Shown one piece after another: positions 1 through 9,572 of a stretch of DNA of 64,000 nucleotides (position 1 is its first letter; each line of letters opens with the position of its first letter). Below the pieces are notes generated by a model. That model saw nothing but the letters and a program-made list of their open reading frames with translations. It ran no database searches and was not told the DNA's origin. The position numbers were made by a program, and so were the translations under genes. The stretch is taken from NCBI GenBank assembly GCA_900542255.1, contig UQMR01000002.1, positions 1 through 64,000 on the forward strand, in the 5' to 3' direction. Source of the DNA: an uncultured Porphyromonadaceae bacterium (GTDB lineage Bacteria > Bacteroidota > Bacteroidia > Bacteroidales > Barnesiellaceae_A).

Positions 1-1020
1 AGTGCCTTTGTATTTTATCATCTGTCCCTTGCGGCCGAGTACGGGGCTGAGCCGGATGGTATTGCGCCCGCAGGGGCACGGGTCGCTGTGGTGATAGCAG
101 ATGTCGCCGGTTTTGAAGCGCAACAGGGGCATACCTGTCACTTGCAGGGTGGTGACGGTCACCTCGCCCGGTTCGTCGTCGGGTACGGGGTTGTTGTCGT
201 CGTCGAGAAACTCTACGATGATGAGGTCGGGTTGCAGGTGCCCGCCGTGGAAATATTCGCAATCGGTAAACGAGGCTTGCATCTCGGTCGATGCGTAGGT
301 CGAGTGCAGTTTCAGCTCGCTCCACCGAGCCTGTATCTGTTTGCCGAGGGTGTTTGGCTCATAATCGGGGTACATGCGCAGGGCTTCGCCTATGCAGATA
401 CACTTTTTGAGCGAGCTTTGGTGGTAGTCGATACCGTTCTTCTCGGCAAAGTCGATGAGTTTGAGCAGGAACGACGGTATCACCATACCGCAGGTAGAGT
501 GTATGCGGTGTATGGTGTCCCATTGCAGCTCGGGGATGCCGTTGCCTACGCGGCATACGCCCATGCCCAGCTCGCGGGCTCCCATGAAGTAGGCAAGTCC
601 GGCCATGAAGCGGCGGTCTATGGTGACCATGAGCTGCATGATGTCGTCGCGGGTGCACCCTGCGGTGGTAAAGGAGAGGTATTCGTTATAGGAAAGGCGT
701 TGCAAGTCGCTCTCGGTGAGGGCAAAGTTGACGGGAGTCCCCAGCGTTCCCGAGGTAGTGACGTAGTCGATGACCTCGTTGCGGGGTACGCACAGGAAGT
801 CGTCGTTGTGCAGTTGCAAGTCGGTCTTGGTAGTGACAGGCAGGCCGGCGAGGTCTTCTATATGGCGTATGTCGGCCACATCGATGCCCTGTTCGGCAAA
901 CATGCGCCGGTAGTAGGGCGAGTGTTGTTGCAGGTATTGCAACGTTTCGGCAAGCAGGCTCTCCTGATAGGCCTTTATTTCTTGCTGTGAGGCGAATTGT
1001 ATATCGGGATTTCTTCTCAT
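1..1020 (-). CDS. Phenylacetate-CoA-ligase-like AMP-forming ligase (partial, C-terminus beyond window)
   Basis: Open minus-strand frame of 340 codons with no stop before base 1, so the 3' end lies outside. It starts MRRNPDIQFAS and carries the adenylation P-loop TTSGTLGTPV near residue 93, followed by a GEALRMYPD-type segment and the TGDICYHH and CPCGR motifs that are typical of the PaaK family. Known family role: ATP-dependent activation of aryl acids to CoA or carrier-protein thioesters. Inference from context: it activates the aryl acrylate made by the ammonia lyase at the operon start. It lies 5 nt behind the Ntn-hydrolase-like gene and is the last visible gene of the operon. Confidence 0.85.
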   Translation of the reverse strand, partial: MRRNPDIQFASQQEIKAYQESLLAETLQYLQQHSPYYRRMFAEQGIDVADIRHIEDLAGLPVTTKTDLQLHNDDFLCVPRNEVIDYVTTSGTLGTPVNFALTESDLQRLSYNEYLSFTTAGCTRDDIMQLMVTIDRRFMAGLAYFMGARELGMGVCRVGNGIPELQWDTIHRIHSTCGMVIPSFLLKLIDFAEKNGIDYHQSSLKKCICIGEALRMYPDYEPNTLGKQIQARWSELKLHSTYASTEMQASFTDCEYFHGGHLQPDLIIVEFLDDDNNPVPDDEPGEVTVTTLQVTGMPLLRFKTGDICYHHSDPCPCGRNTIRLSPVLGRKGQMIKYKGT

Positions 1021-1025
1021 GGTTG

Positions 1026-2696
1026 TTATTTTGTCTCTTTTAGTTTGTCTTCTATGCGCCTTCTCTCTCCCTCCTTGGGAATCGCAAGTTGCAGCGCTTT
1101 TTCCCATTCGGCAATGGCTTGGAGGCGGTTGCCTTGTGAGAAATAGTAATCGCCGAGCAGCTCGTGGGTGTGGTAGAAATCGGGGTTGGCTGTAAGGAAG
1201 CATTGCAGTGTGTCGGCCGGCAAGGGGGTTGCCGTGTGAGCTGCATTGCGTACGAGAGGTACAAGCCTGCGGTAGGCGACAATATCGTCATAGTAGGCCG
1301 CAAGGAAAGCCGTGTCGGCGGCTATGGCCGGGATGTCGGTATCGAAACGCTTGTCGAGCGGCTTATCGGAGTAGAATATCGAGTCGAGGTTGTATGCGAT
1401 ATACTTTCCGGCCTGCCAGGGGGCGGTCGATACCCACATGATGTGCTTCTCGGGGGCAAATATAACCGAGTGGTGCGCGATGCATTGATTGATGGAGAGC
1501 TCGTTGCACAATCCTATGAAGCGATTCTCCTCGTCGCGGTAGTCGCGCAGTATGGCGGCCGCCCGTGCGGGTGTGAGGGGGGCCAGCGAGTCGGTGAGCA
1601 TAAGCAGGCGATTCAGGCGGTGCTTGCTGTCGGAGGTGCGTATGTTCTCTATGTTGCGTTCGTCGTTGGCAAAGCTCTCCGACTGGTAGTGGTTGGTGCA
1701 GGCGATGCGGTCGTCGTCGGTGGTGTACAGCGCTATGCGGTCGGGCGACTTCTCTATGACGGCAGCTATCCCGTCGCGCGCCGAGCCTATGAGCAACGAT
1801 TCCGATACGAAGGTCTTGCGCCGCCGGGCTATGTCGTAAGCCTCGTCGATGGTGGCCGCATATTGCAGTATCTCGCGCGCAAGGATAGAGATGGGAGTGG
1901 CTGTGGTGCGGGGTAATGTCCCTTTGGCCGCATTGATGGTGACGGTGAGCCCGGTTTCGTTCATCCCCGACAATACGCCTACCATACCGGGCCATCCTAT
2001 CGAAGCGAAACGGTATCCGCTGTCGGGCTCGCAGAAGGTAATGAGTTTGTTGCGGGCAAAATTGTCGCCCATATAGAAGTCGAAATTCCGGCCTATAAGC
2101 AGGGTCGAGTCGGCCGAGTCGCTCTCCCATACGGCAAATGAGCTGCATCCCACCAGCATGTAGTCTTGCATGAGGTGCCCTATGTCGTGTGCGGCGTGGT
2201 AGTTGAGCTGGCGTTCGTAGGGCGTGCCTATGAAGTCGTATTCGTGCGTGCACGAGCGAGCCATGGCGGCAATCTCGGTGCGGTACTCTTCGGTGACGTT
2301 ATTGCCGAGGTCGCGGTTGAACAGGATGATAATATATCGCAGGAAGTTGAGATAGCTTTCCGATGGGATGAAGTCTCTTATCTGGTCGACGAAAACACTC
2401 TCTTGGTAATAGAGGAGCGAGTCGGCGAGAATACCGGCCGCTTCGCCGCGGGCAAAGGCGTCGCCGCGGATATACATCTCCCACAACCCGTCGCTGTTGC
2501 GGCGTAGTATGTTGCCGTTGTAGATGCGGCAGCCGGCGCTGTCGGTGAGGGCGTAGTGTGAGATGCGGGCCGGCTCTATGGCGGGTTCTTTCATGTCGGC
2601 GGTTTGGTATAATATTGCGGCCGCTGCGACGAGCAGCACCAGCAATCCCACCGGTATGGCTATGATGATGGCGGTGATTTTGAGAAATTTACGCAT
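1026..2696 (-). CDS. C45-type Ntn-hydrolase/acyltransferase-like protein with membrane anchor
   Basis: 556 aa. One N-terminal membrane helix (residues 5-30) is followed by a domain resembling the C45/choloylglycine-hydrolase Ntn fold: the likely nucleophile Cys184 sits in LVGCSSFAVW, followed by GRNFDFY (Arg203, Asp206) and a later NHYQSESF segment. The last ~90 residues (HELLGDYYFSQGNRLQAIAEWEKAL region) look TPR-like. Family members activate by cutting just before the Cys and then cleave or transfer amide or ester acyl groups. In this cluster it may release or transfer the polyene chain, but the substrate is unknown. It overlaps the upstream oxidoreductase gene by 8 nt. Confidence 0.72.
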   Translation of the reverse strand: MRKFLKITAIIIAIPVGLLVLLVAAAAILYQTADMKEPAIEPARISHYALTDSAGCRIYNGNILRRNSDGLWEMYIRGDAFARGEAAGILADSLLYYQESVFVDQIRDFIPSESYLNFLRYIIILFNRDLGNNVTEEYRTEIAAMARSCTHEYDFIGTPYERQLNYHAAHDIGHLMQDYMLVGCSSFAVWESDSADSTLLIGRNFDFYMGDNFARNKLITFCEPDSGYRFASIGWPGMVGVLSGMNETGLTVTINAAKGTLPRTTATPISILAREILQYAATIDEAYDIARRRKTFVSESLLIGSARDGIAAVIEKSPDRIALYTTDDDRIACTNHYQSESFANDERNIENIRTSDSKHRLNRLLMLTDSLAPLTPARAAAILRDYRDEENRFIGLCNELSINQCIAHHSVIFAPEKHIMWVSTAPWQAGKYIAYNLDSIFYSDKPLDKRFDTDIPAIAADTAFLAAYYDDIVAYRRLVPLVRNAAHTATPLPADTLQCFLTANPDFYHTHELLGDYYFSQGNRLQAIAEWEKALQLAIPKEGERRRIEDKLKETK

Positions 2697-4170
2697 ATCC
2701 TATTTTTTTGGCTAAATAATCTTGTCCTAAAAATTCGGCGCAGGTGAGCAGCGAGGTGAGGCTCACGCCCAAGGCTCCGTGTACGTTGAGGTTCTGCCCG
2801 GCAAAATAGAAGTTGGGCAGATGCGTCCGCGACGATAGGACGCAGAGGTGCGGACATTTATAGTTTTTCTCAAAGCCGTATGCCGCACCCTGTGTCGTGG
2901 CGGTATAGTCGCGGTAGGTGAGTGGCGAAGAGGTGATTATATGGTCGATGCACCCCTCGTAGTCGAGGCCGTGACGGCGTACGTAGTCGAGTATGCTCCG
3001 TGTCTTCTGCTCCTTGTATGCCCGGTAGTCGTCGCCGCGATGTTCTACGCGGGTATTTTCCCACCTGCTTACCTCATCGTAGGGCGTGGGGGTGAGCAGC
3101 GTTACCACGTCGGCATAAGCGTTGTGCGGCGATACGGCTTGCTGCGATACAAGGCAACTCTGCATGTCGTTGTGCTCGTCGAACCACATGTCGTTGCGCG
3201 TGTGCAGGAAGCGGTTGAAGTTGTCGTATGGAACGGTGCCGGGTTTGGTAAGCAGGTATACGGTGAAAATACCGTAGGTGTTGGGCATGGCCGCGATGCG
3301 GCGTTTGTAGGCTTTTTTGATGGTCGGCGTATCGTCGAGTAGGGCGAGGGTGGCCTGCGGGTGGATGGTAGAGATGAACCGGTCGGCTTCGATATACTCC
3401 TCATCATTGACATATACCGCCTTTACACGGGCTCCGTCGACCACAAAGCGGGTAATGCGACTGTTGTTGCGCACCTCGCCGCCGTATTTACGCACTACGT
3501 CGGCCAGTGCGTCGGTCACCTGTGCCGAGCCTCCCACGAAACGATATGCCCCCGAGATATACGAGTTGTTTATCATGCCGTGGCAGTAGAGGGGCGAGCG
3601 GTCGTAGACGCCTCCATAGAGTTGCACCGTGCCGGCAAGGACGCGGCGCAGGGTGGTATCCTGGATACACTCTTCGATAAAAGCCGATGCCGAATGGGAG
3701 AAATATTTATATCCTCCATCCGAGAATATGCCCCGGCGCAACAACTCTACGCTCGATGTATTGCCTATCTCTTGCAGTTGTGTGACGTAACGGCGCAAAG
3801 CGGCCCGTTCGTGCGGGAACTCTTGTGCCAGGGTCTCTACAAAACGGTCATAGCCCATGGCATAGCGATACTCCCGTCCATCGAGGTATATGCGGTCGAA
3901 ACCCTCTTCGTCGAGGCGTTGCAGCCGCAGTTTGTCCGTGATACCCATGTACTTGAAAATCGTGTGCAGCAGTTGTCCTTCATCCATGCTGCCCACATAG
4001 TGTATGCCCGTGTCCAACAGCCGGCCGAAACGTGTAAATGATTGGAAACAGCCTCCTATAAGGTGATTTTGCTCCAATACGCACACATTCATCCCCTCTT
4101 TGGCGAGGATGGCCGCACATTCGAGCCCTGCCAGGCCGCCTCCTGCGATTACTATATCATACCGGCTCAT
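2689..4170 (-). CDS. FAD-dependent oxidoreductase of the CrtI/CrtISO phytoene-desaturase type
   Basis: 493 aa. The N-terminus MSRYDIVIAGGGLAGLECAA is a Rossmann dinucleotide-binding motif (GGGLAG at residues 10-15), followed by an acidic strand end (VLEQN) and, near the C-terminus, the FAD-binding FYFAGQNLNVHGALGV segment, as in carotenoid desaturases and isomerases and in all-trans-retinol saturases. A longer upstream frame exists, but the ATG at 4170 overlaps the preceding stop as ATGA and begins right at the Rossmann strand, so I chose it. Likely role (inference): desaturation, isomerisation or other redox tailoring of the conjugated chain. It is translationally coupled to the MMPL fusion gene. 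Confidence 0.8.
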   Translation of the reverse strand: MSRYDIVIAGGGLAGLECAAILAKEGMNVCVLEQNHLIGGCFQSFTRFGRLLDTGIHYVGSMDEGQLLHTIFKYMGITDKLRLQRLDEEGFDRIYLDGREYRYAMGYDRFVETLAQEFPHERAALRRYVTQLQEIGNTSSVELLRRGIFSDGGYKYFSHSASAFIEECIQDTTLRRVLAGTVQLYGGVYDRSPLYCHGMINNSYISGAYRFVGGSAQVTDALADVVRKYGGEVRNNSRITRFVVDGARVKAVYVNDEEYIEADRFISTIHPQATLALLDDTPTIKKAYKRRIAAMPNTYGIFTVYLLTKPGTVPYDNFNRFLHTRNDMWFDEHNDMQSCLVSQQAVSPHNAYADVVTLLTPTPYDEVSRWENTRVEHRGDDYRAYKEQKTRSILDYVRRHGLDYEGCIDHIITSSPLTYRDYTATTQGAAYGFEKNYKCPHLCVLSSRTHLPNFYFAGQNLNVHGALGVSLTSLLTCAEFLGQDYLAKKIGYA

Positions 4171-7100
4171 CTCTTCAAGATATAAATTGTGTTGGACGTG
4201 TAGCGGTCGTTTTTGTGCAACGACATTTTCATACCGCATTCGTCGGCTATGCAGCGCATATCATCGACCGTGATGAATTGCAGCGATTGCACCGTTTTGT
4301 TGAAGTGCAGGATGCGGGTAGAGAAGAGCTCTGTGAGCCGTGTCATGCCGTGTTTGTTGTCGGTGGCATTACCGTCGCGCACGATGATGGTGCCGCCGTC
4401 GTTGAGTTTGGCAGTGCAACGCAGCAATAGTTGCCGCTGCTCTTGGCGGGAAAGGTAATGCAGCATGTCGTTGAGTACAAAGACATCGCTGGGCGGAAGG
4501 TCGTATTGCATGGAGTCGGCACACACGAATTGCAGCGACTCGGGGCGGGCAAACCCGTTATTGGCGACGGCAATCTTGTCGGCGTCATAGTCTATGCCTA
4601 ATATCTCCCTGTCGGGGGAATACATGGCAAGCATATAGCCGAGGTATCCGTAGCCGCATCCTATGTCGGTTATGCGGGCTTTGTCCGGGATGAGGTGGTC
4701 GAAGAGACGGTAGTTGTCTTCCATCTTGACCTTGATGCGCGTGTACCACTCCAATACGGGCCCTTTGTATATGAAGTTGCGTACCAGTCGGTTGTAGAAA
4801 TAGGGATTGTCGGGCGTGTTGTAACGGCGGCACAACTCGGCATACTGTTCGCGGCAATATGCGGCTATCTGTTTGGTGCGTTCGCGATAATCTGTGCCGA
4901 AAGAGGTGTCGTCGGGCGTAATGCGCGGCAAGGCTTTCATCACCAGCGTTGTGCAGTGCAGGTGGAACGATTGCCGCTTGGGCAGGGCCTTGTCGGGCCC
5001 GTAGAAGAGCAGGGGTTGGATATCTATCTGTAATTGCTCGGCCAGGTAGAATGCCCCTTTATGGAAACGATGCAATTTGCCGTCGGTCGAGCGGGTGCCT
5101 TCGGGGAAGACTACGATAGAGTATCCCTCGTCTCTTTTCCTTTGCAGGTGGCTTACCCCCGTGTCGTATCCGTTGCCGGTATAGTGGAAGCCGAGGTAGC
5201 GTATGATATGGCCGAAGACAGGCGAGTGATACACCCATTTGTTGGTAACCATGATGATGCGGGGCGTGAGCGCAAACATCAGCAGGATGTCGATAAACGA
5301 GGCGTGGTTGGCTATGATGACGGCCGGGCGGTCGAAGGTGTGGGCATCTATCCCTTCATAGATTTTCTTTCCTGCATAGCTGTACACGACACCCCGGCAC
5401 AACTTGTGGGCGCACCACGACAACGCATATTGTTTGCGCCGCCGGGCGATGGGCAGGGGCAGCATGATGATGAGCAGCAGCGTGAGCAAGAGACAGCCTA
5501 TGAAAAACTCTATGAAAAAGAATGCCGTGCCTATGATACTCCACAGCGTGTAGGGAGGCAGTTTCTTGGATGCCGGGTTGCCTATGAACAGGTTGAAGAT
5601 GACAGGTTCTATGGTGTATGCCACAAGTACCACGGCCATCATGCCTATGATGGAGACCAGCGAGAGCGATTGCAGGGCGGGGTGCAGGGCAAAGACCATG
5701 GCTCCCATACCTACCACGGTGGTGAATGCCGAGAAGAATATGGCCGTCTTGTGCGAGTTGAGCAGCTTGTTGCCGCGCATGTAGCGGTTTTGCAGGCCAT
5801 CCATGATAAAGATGCTGAAATCGTCGCCGATACCGAAGATGAATGTCGAGAGGATGATGTTGACGATGTTGAAGCGGATGTCGAGCAGCCCCATTATTCC
5901 CACGATGATAATCCAGCTGATGCACATGGGCAGGAAGCTGATGAGTGTCAGCTCGATACGGCCGTATGAGATGAGCAGGGCGATGAATATGAGCACCGAC
6001 GATACGAAAAGGATATAGTTGAAATCGTCGTTGACCGTATCGACCCACCGGTTGGTGAAGTAAGCGCGGTCGAATACGACCACATTCTCGTCGTCGGCAA
6101 AATGTTTATATACCTCCTCCTTGTTATCCTCCGAGAGGTTTACCTGCGTGAGGAGCATGACCATGCCCGGGGCTGTGTCGTACCATTGGGCAAAGGGCGA
6201 GAAGACGCCCCATTGTATCGAGTCGTATTGGCAAAGGGCGAAATCGTTTTCAAGCCATCGGGCGAAATTATCGAACGCTCCTCTCTTGAAGCCAAGGCGG
6301 CCCGCTTCTTTCTCCACCCCCTCGATGAGGGCTGTTTTACGGTCGGGCGTCCAATATTCGTTCCATGCTTGCAGCCGCTGTTCTTGCACGGATGAGGGGA
6401 TAAAGAGCCGTTCGGCCGAAGAGAGTTGCCATATCAGCGAGTCGGCTTGCAGGCGGCGCAGCCTGTCGTTGGTACGGGCATATACAGCAGCCGCCTCGTC
6501 GAAATCTTTGCCTACACTCACGAAGAGTATGGTCTGGTGCGCGGGGTCGACCATCCCTTCGAGCCGCTCTTCGCTCTTTTTGAGATGTGGCGGCTCGAAA
6601 CTCAACGCCATCATGTCGCTGTCGAATGTGACACGTTGTGCAAAGAACGAGCACACGATGGCCAGCAGGATGATGCCTGTCACGATATATTTGTTGCGGT
6701 CGTAGGGGTAGGCGTTGATGCGCTCTATCCCTCGCAATAGCGCATTCTGTTTTATCTCGGCATCGCCGCGCAGGAAGTGCGGCAGGTAGATGAGGCAAAA
6801 GAGCGTTGTGCCCACGAGTGTCATGGAGGCAAACAGGCCGAGGTCGTGCAACAGCTCAGAAGAGGCGAAGATGAGTGCAAAAAAGGCTCCTATGGTGGTG
6901 AAGCTGCCTATGGTAAGAGGCAGCGTAAGTTCCTCGATGAGTTGCTCTACGCTCTTGACATGATTTTGGTGCGCCAGCATGTGTATCGAGTAGCTGAGCG
7001 ATATTCCGAGGATGACCGAGCCTATTCCTATGGCGATGGAAGAGACGCTGCCTTGTACGAGGTATATGACCGTAAGGGCAAAGAGTGCGCCGAATCCTAC

Positions 7101-8006
7101 CGTAGGCAGCATGAGCAGGATAGAGACTTTCCGCTTGAAGACGCTCAGGATAAAGAGCACGATAATCAGCAGGGCTACCGATAGGGTGAGCAGTGTGTCG
7201 CGCTTGATTTGCCGTGCGTTGTAGACGGCGACCGACGGGCCTCCGAAATATTCTATGTTCACGTCGGGGTAGAGTACCGACAGGCTGTCGCGTGTGCTCT
7301 CTATCTCGCGTATGAGTATCTCGTTCTTGCCGGTGTATCCCGAGCCGAATTTCGGCGATATGAAGAGCAGCAGTGTAGAGCCGTCGGCCGAGAAAATGTG
7401 CCCGTCTGCCATTTCGTAAGAGGTGTCGCCTTGCAGGTCGCGCAAGAGGGTCATGGCCGAACCCGACAGCCCCACTGGGTCGGCAGCGACGTTCTCTTTG
7501 ATGGCGCCGCCTATGGGGGAGAGCAGCTGCATATAGCTGCGCGACATGGAGGCGGCTATGCCTTCGGGGGTCGTGATGGTGTCGAAACGGGCAAAATCGG
7601 CAGGAGAGAGAAACAGGGGCAGGTATTGCCGTACGAATCGGCTCACTTCGCCCACGGTTTTGCCCTCTATGCTGCTCATGGTGGCGGCGATGTGCGTGCC
7701 GCCGTCGGCCCTCATCAAGGCTTGGTCATAGGCGTCGGCACAGGCTGCAAGCTCTCTTGTATCGGTTGCAACCGTGTCGCGCAAGGAAAACATGACGATG
7801 ATTTTGTCCTTGATTCTGAGGTTGTCGAACACTCGGACAGTATAGTCTTCTTCCCCTTTCCGCGGGAATATGGAGGTGATGTTTTCTTCAAATTTCACCT
7901 GCGTAGCACAGTAGGTCATGATGCCTATCCATGCGAGCAGCGAGGCGTATAGGAGAAATTTATGACGGTTTAGAAAATGATATAATGTGATAAAAAATCT
8001 TACCAT
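4167..8006 (-). CDS. Trifunctional fusion: MMPL/RND-type transporter + PlsC acyltransferase + SAM methyltransferase
   Basis: 1279 aa in one frame. Residues 1 to ~790 form an MMPL-type exporter: one N-terminal helix, a large periplasmic loop, a helix bundle near residues 270-420, a second loop, and a second bundle near 670-790. Residues ~870-1060 are a lysophospholipid acyltransferase with HASFID (HX4D, near 900) and FPEGTRS (near 967). Residues ~1100-1279 are a class I methyltransferase with the SAM loop DIGCGYGYLGY (near 1115). Separate MMPL, acyltransferase and methyltransferase genes are common in aryl polyene clusters. Likely role: lipid attachment and trans-envelope movement of the product, with methylation. 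It starts 13 nt after the glycosyltransferase stop. Confidence 0.88.
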   Translation of the reverse strand: MVRFFITLYHFLNRHKFLLYASLLAWIGIMTYCATQVKFEENITSIFPRKGEEDYTVRVFDNLRIKDKIIVMFSLRDTVATDTRELAACADAYDQALMRADGGTHIAATMSSIEGKTVGEVSRFVRQYLPLFLSPADFARFDTITTPEGIAASMSRSYMQLLSPIGGAIKENVAADPVGLSGSAMTLLRDLQGDTSYEMADGHIFSADGSTLLLFISPKFGSGYTGKNEILIREIESTRDSLSVLYPDVNIEYFGGPSVAVYNARQIKRDTLLTLSVALLIIVLFILSVFKRKVSILLMLPTVGFGALFALTVIYLVQGSVSSIAIGIGSVILGISLSYSIHMLAHQNHVKSVEQLIEELTLPLTIGSFTTIGAFFALIFASSELLHDLGLFASMTLVGTTLFCLIYLPHFLRGDAEIKQNALLRGIERINAYPYDRNKYIVTGIILLAIVCSFFAQRVTFDSDMMALSFEPPHLKKSEERLEGMVDPAHQTILFVSVGKDFDEAAAVYARTNDRLRRLQADSLIWQLSSAERLFIPSSVQEQRLQAWNEYWTPDRKTALIEGVEKEAGRLGFKRGAFDNFARWLENDFALCQYDSIQWGVFSPFAQWYDTAPGMVMLLTQVNLSEDNKEEVYKHFADDENVVVFDRAYFTNRWVDTVNDDFNYILFVSSVLIFIALLISYGRIELTLISFLPMCISWIIIVGIMGLLDIRFNIVNIILSTFIFGIGDDFSIFIMDGLQNRYMRGNKLLNSHKTAIFFSAFTTVVGMGAMVFALHPALQSLSLVSIIGMMAVVLVAYTIEPVIFNLFIGNPASKKLPPYTLWSIIGTAFFFIEFFIGCLLLTLLLIIMLPLPIARRRKQYALSWCAHKLCRGVVYSYAGKKIYEGIDAHTFDRPAVIIANHASFIDILLMFALTPRIIMVTNKWVYHSPVFGHIIRYLGFHYTGNGYDTGVSHLQRKRDEGYSIVVFPEGTRSTDGKLHRFHKGAFYLAEQLQIDIQPLLFYGPDKALPKRQSFHLHCTTLVMKALPRITPDDTSFGTDYRERTKQIAAYCREQYAELCRRYNTPDNPYFYNRLVRNFIYKGPVLEWYTRIKVKMEDNYRLFDHLIPDKARITDIGCGYGYLGYMLAMYSPDREILGIDYDADKIAVANNGFARPESLQFVCADSMQYDLPPSDVFVLNDMLHYLSRQEQRQLLLRCTAKLNDGGTIIVRDGNATDNKHGMTRLTELFSTRILHFNKTVQSLQFITVDDMRCIADECGMKMSLHKNDRYTSNTIYILKR

Positions 8007-8019
8007 CTGTGTCGTGTCG

Positions 8020-9204
8020 TTAGTGCGGTTTCTTAGACCGACTTGCCAATCGTATGATACAATAAGTTACAGCTCCGGCAACGAGGCTGCATATGATCGC
8101 AAAGATAATGCTTCCTATCAAATATTGTGACAGAACTTGCGTGATATTCTTCAACGTCAGGCTGTCGTATCGGAAGAGTATCTCATCGCCCAGTACGAGG
8201 CATCCCGTGGCATAGCTGCCAAATAGAATGAAGGGTATCATGGGCGGGATGCTGATGTTGGAGAAAAGCACCGTGATGACTTTGTTGAGCTTGAAAAGGT
8301 GCGCGAGGAAAATGGCGCATACGATTTGGTAGCCCCAGATAGGTACGATGCCCATGAAGATACCGAGCATGACCGAGAGGACAAACTCGCGGGTGCTGAC
8401 GTTGTTGTGCAATACGTCGTCGACATATTTCCTGATGTTTCTCCACGACAGCTTGCGCAACAGGTTACGCGGCCATATGTAGAGAGCGGCTATCAGCACC
8501 AGTACCGTGTTGACGAGGCTGATACGCGTGAAGTCGCGGAATGGATGGAAGTGCGACACTCGTTCTCCTTCGGGCGGATAATATACCCTGATGGCTATGT
8601 CGCGCACGGGCACGCCGTTCCATGCGGCCGCGACAAGGACTTCGAGCTCAAACTCATATCGGGTGGTAAACCATTTCATGGAGCCTAACCGGTTGAGCGG
8701 GTAGAGGCGGTAGCCCGATTGGGTGTCTTGGAGTTTGATTCCGGTCTCTAATTTGAACCAAAAGTTGGAGAATTTATTGGCGAAGGTGTTTTTGCCGGGC
8801 ATGTTGTCGGCATTGAGGTTGCGTGCGCCTACGAGGAGCGTATCGGGAGTTCGTTCTATTTCGGTGATGAAAGAGGGGATATCGTCGGGGTAGTGTTGCC
8901 CGTCGGAGTCGATGGTGATGGCATATCGGAATCCGGCCTCGCGGGCTGCCGTCAGTCCGTTGCGCAATCCTGCTCCCTTGCCCAGGTTTACGGGGTGAGT
9001 GACGACTCGGATGTCGGGTATGCGCTGCAAAATGCCGGCCGTGTCGTCGGTGCTTCCGTCGTTAACGACAAAGATGTCGCGACAGTAGGCCTGTACGCCG
9101 GTAATGACGGCTTCGAGTGTCTTGCCGTTGTTGTAGGTGGGTATGACCACGGCGATGCCGAGCGAGCGGGCTTTCGATATGATGTCGGGACGGACTTCGT
9201 TCAT
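8020..9204 (-). CDS. Family 2 glycosyltransferase with C-terminal DUF2062 membrane domain
   Basis: 394 aa. The GT2 fold is shown by VVIPTYNNGKTLEAVI (residues ~19-34), VNDGSTDDT and the metal-binding DSDGQH, as in dolichol-phosphate-sugar synthase-like enzymes. From ~residue 240 there are hydrophobic segments matching the DUF2062 pattern (VMLGIFMGIVPIWGYQ and the following helices). The gene overlaps the upstream dehydratase-like gene as ATGA. GT2-DUF2062 proteins recur in aryl polyene and flexirubin clusters, and a sugar transfer to the lipid carrier or product is plausible, but the donor and acceptor are unknown. Confidence 0.85.
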   Translation of the reverse strand: MNEVRPDIISKARSLGIAVVIPTYNNGKTLEAVITGVQAYCRDIFVVNDGSTDDTAGILQRIPDIRVVTHPVNLGKGAGLRNGLTAAREAGFRYAITIDSDGQHYPDDIPSFITEIERTPDTLLVGARNLNADNMPGKNTFANKFSNFWFKLETGIKLQDTQSGYRLYPLNRLGSMKWFTTRYEFELEVLVAAAWNGVPVRDIAIRVYYPPEGERVSHFHPFRDFTRISLVNTVLVLIAALYIWPRNLLRKLSWRNIRKYVDDVLHNNVSTREFVLSVMLGIFMGIVPIWGYQIVCAIFLAHLFKLNKVITVLFSNISIPPMIPFILFGSYATGCLVLGDEILFRYDSLTLKNITQVLSQYLIGSIIFAIICSLVAGAVTYCIIRLASRSKKPH

Positions 9205-9572
9205 ACGGCTATATAGGTTGCTTTCAATTTCAGGTAGGTTGCGGCCTCGTCGCGCACTTCGGCCCGGCAGTTGTAGCGGTTCTCTTCATTGGGCGAGAGA
9301 GTCCATGTTATCTCTAACTGGCGGTTGATGCCCGGGCGTATCATGTTGGTAAACTTGCAAGATGCCATGTTGCTCGTCATCAGTCGGCGGCCGAGGGCAC
9401 GCTCGCAGCACTCCTTGATAATTTGCAGGGTACACACCCCCGGCACGACCGGGTTGCCCGGGAAGTGTCCGGCGTAGAGAGGGTGTGCGGCATTGAGCGT
9501 GACGGTTGCCGTATATTCTCCCGGTGTGGTCTCGTGTAGTATCTCTATGGTGTAAAAATCAGCGAGCAGCAT
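9201..9572 (-). CDS. FabZ/FabA-like hot-dog dehydratase
   Basis: 123 aa. It carries the 3-hydroxyacyl-ACP dehydratase signature HPLYAGHFPGNPVVPGV (residues ~30-46), where the His of GHFPG is the expected catalytic His of FabZ-type enzymes. Family role: removal of water from 3-hydroxyacyl-ACP to give trans-2-enoyl-ACP. With no enoyl reductase in the visible cluster, repeated KR and DH steps would leave every double bond in place and build a polyene. It overlaps the lipoprotein gene by 14 nt and the glycosyltransferase by 4 nt, so coupled translation is likely. Confidence 0.85.
   Translation of the reverse strand: MLLADFYTIEILHETTPGEYTATVTLNAAHPLYAGHFPGNPVVPGVCTLQIIKECCERALGRRLMTSNMASCKFTNMIRPGINRQLEITWTLSPNEENRYNCRAEVRDEAATYLKLKATYIAV

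Noticed and set aside
88-990. Long plus-strand frame of 300 codons
   Set aside because: It is the shadow of the minus-strand PaaK-like ligase, whose translation has family motifs; the plus frame shows none and is Val/Gly/Tyr-rich.
4170-4239. Longer N-terminus of the desaturase-like protein
   Set aside because: The extra residues run into the coding end of the fusion gene and have no Rossmann features; the ATGA overlap start is better.
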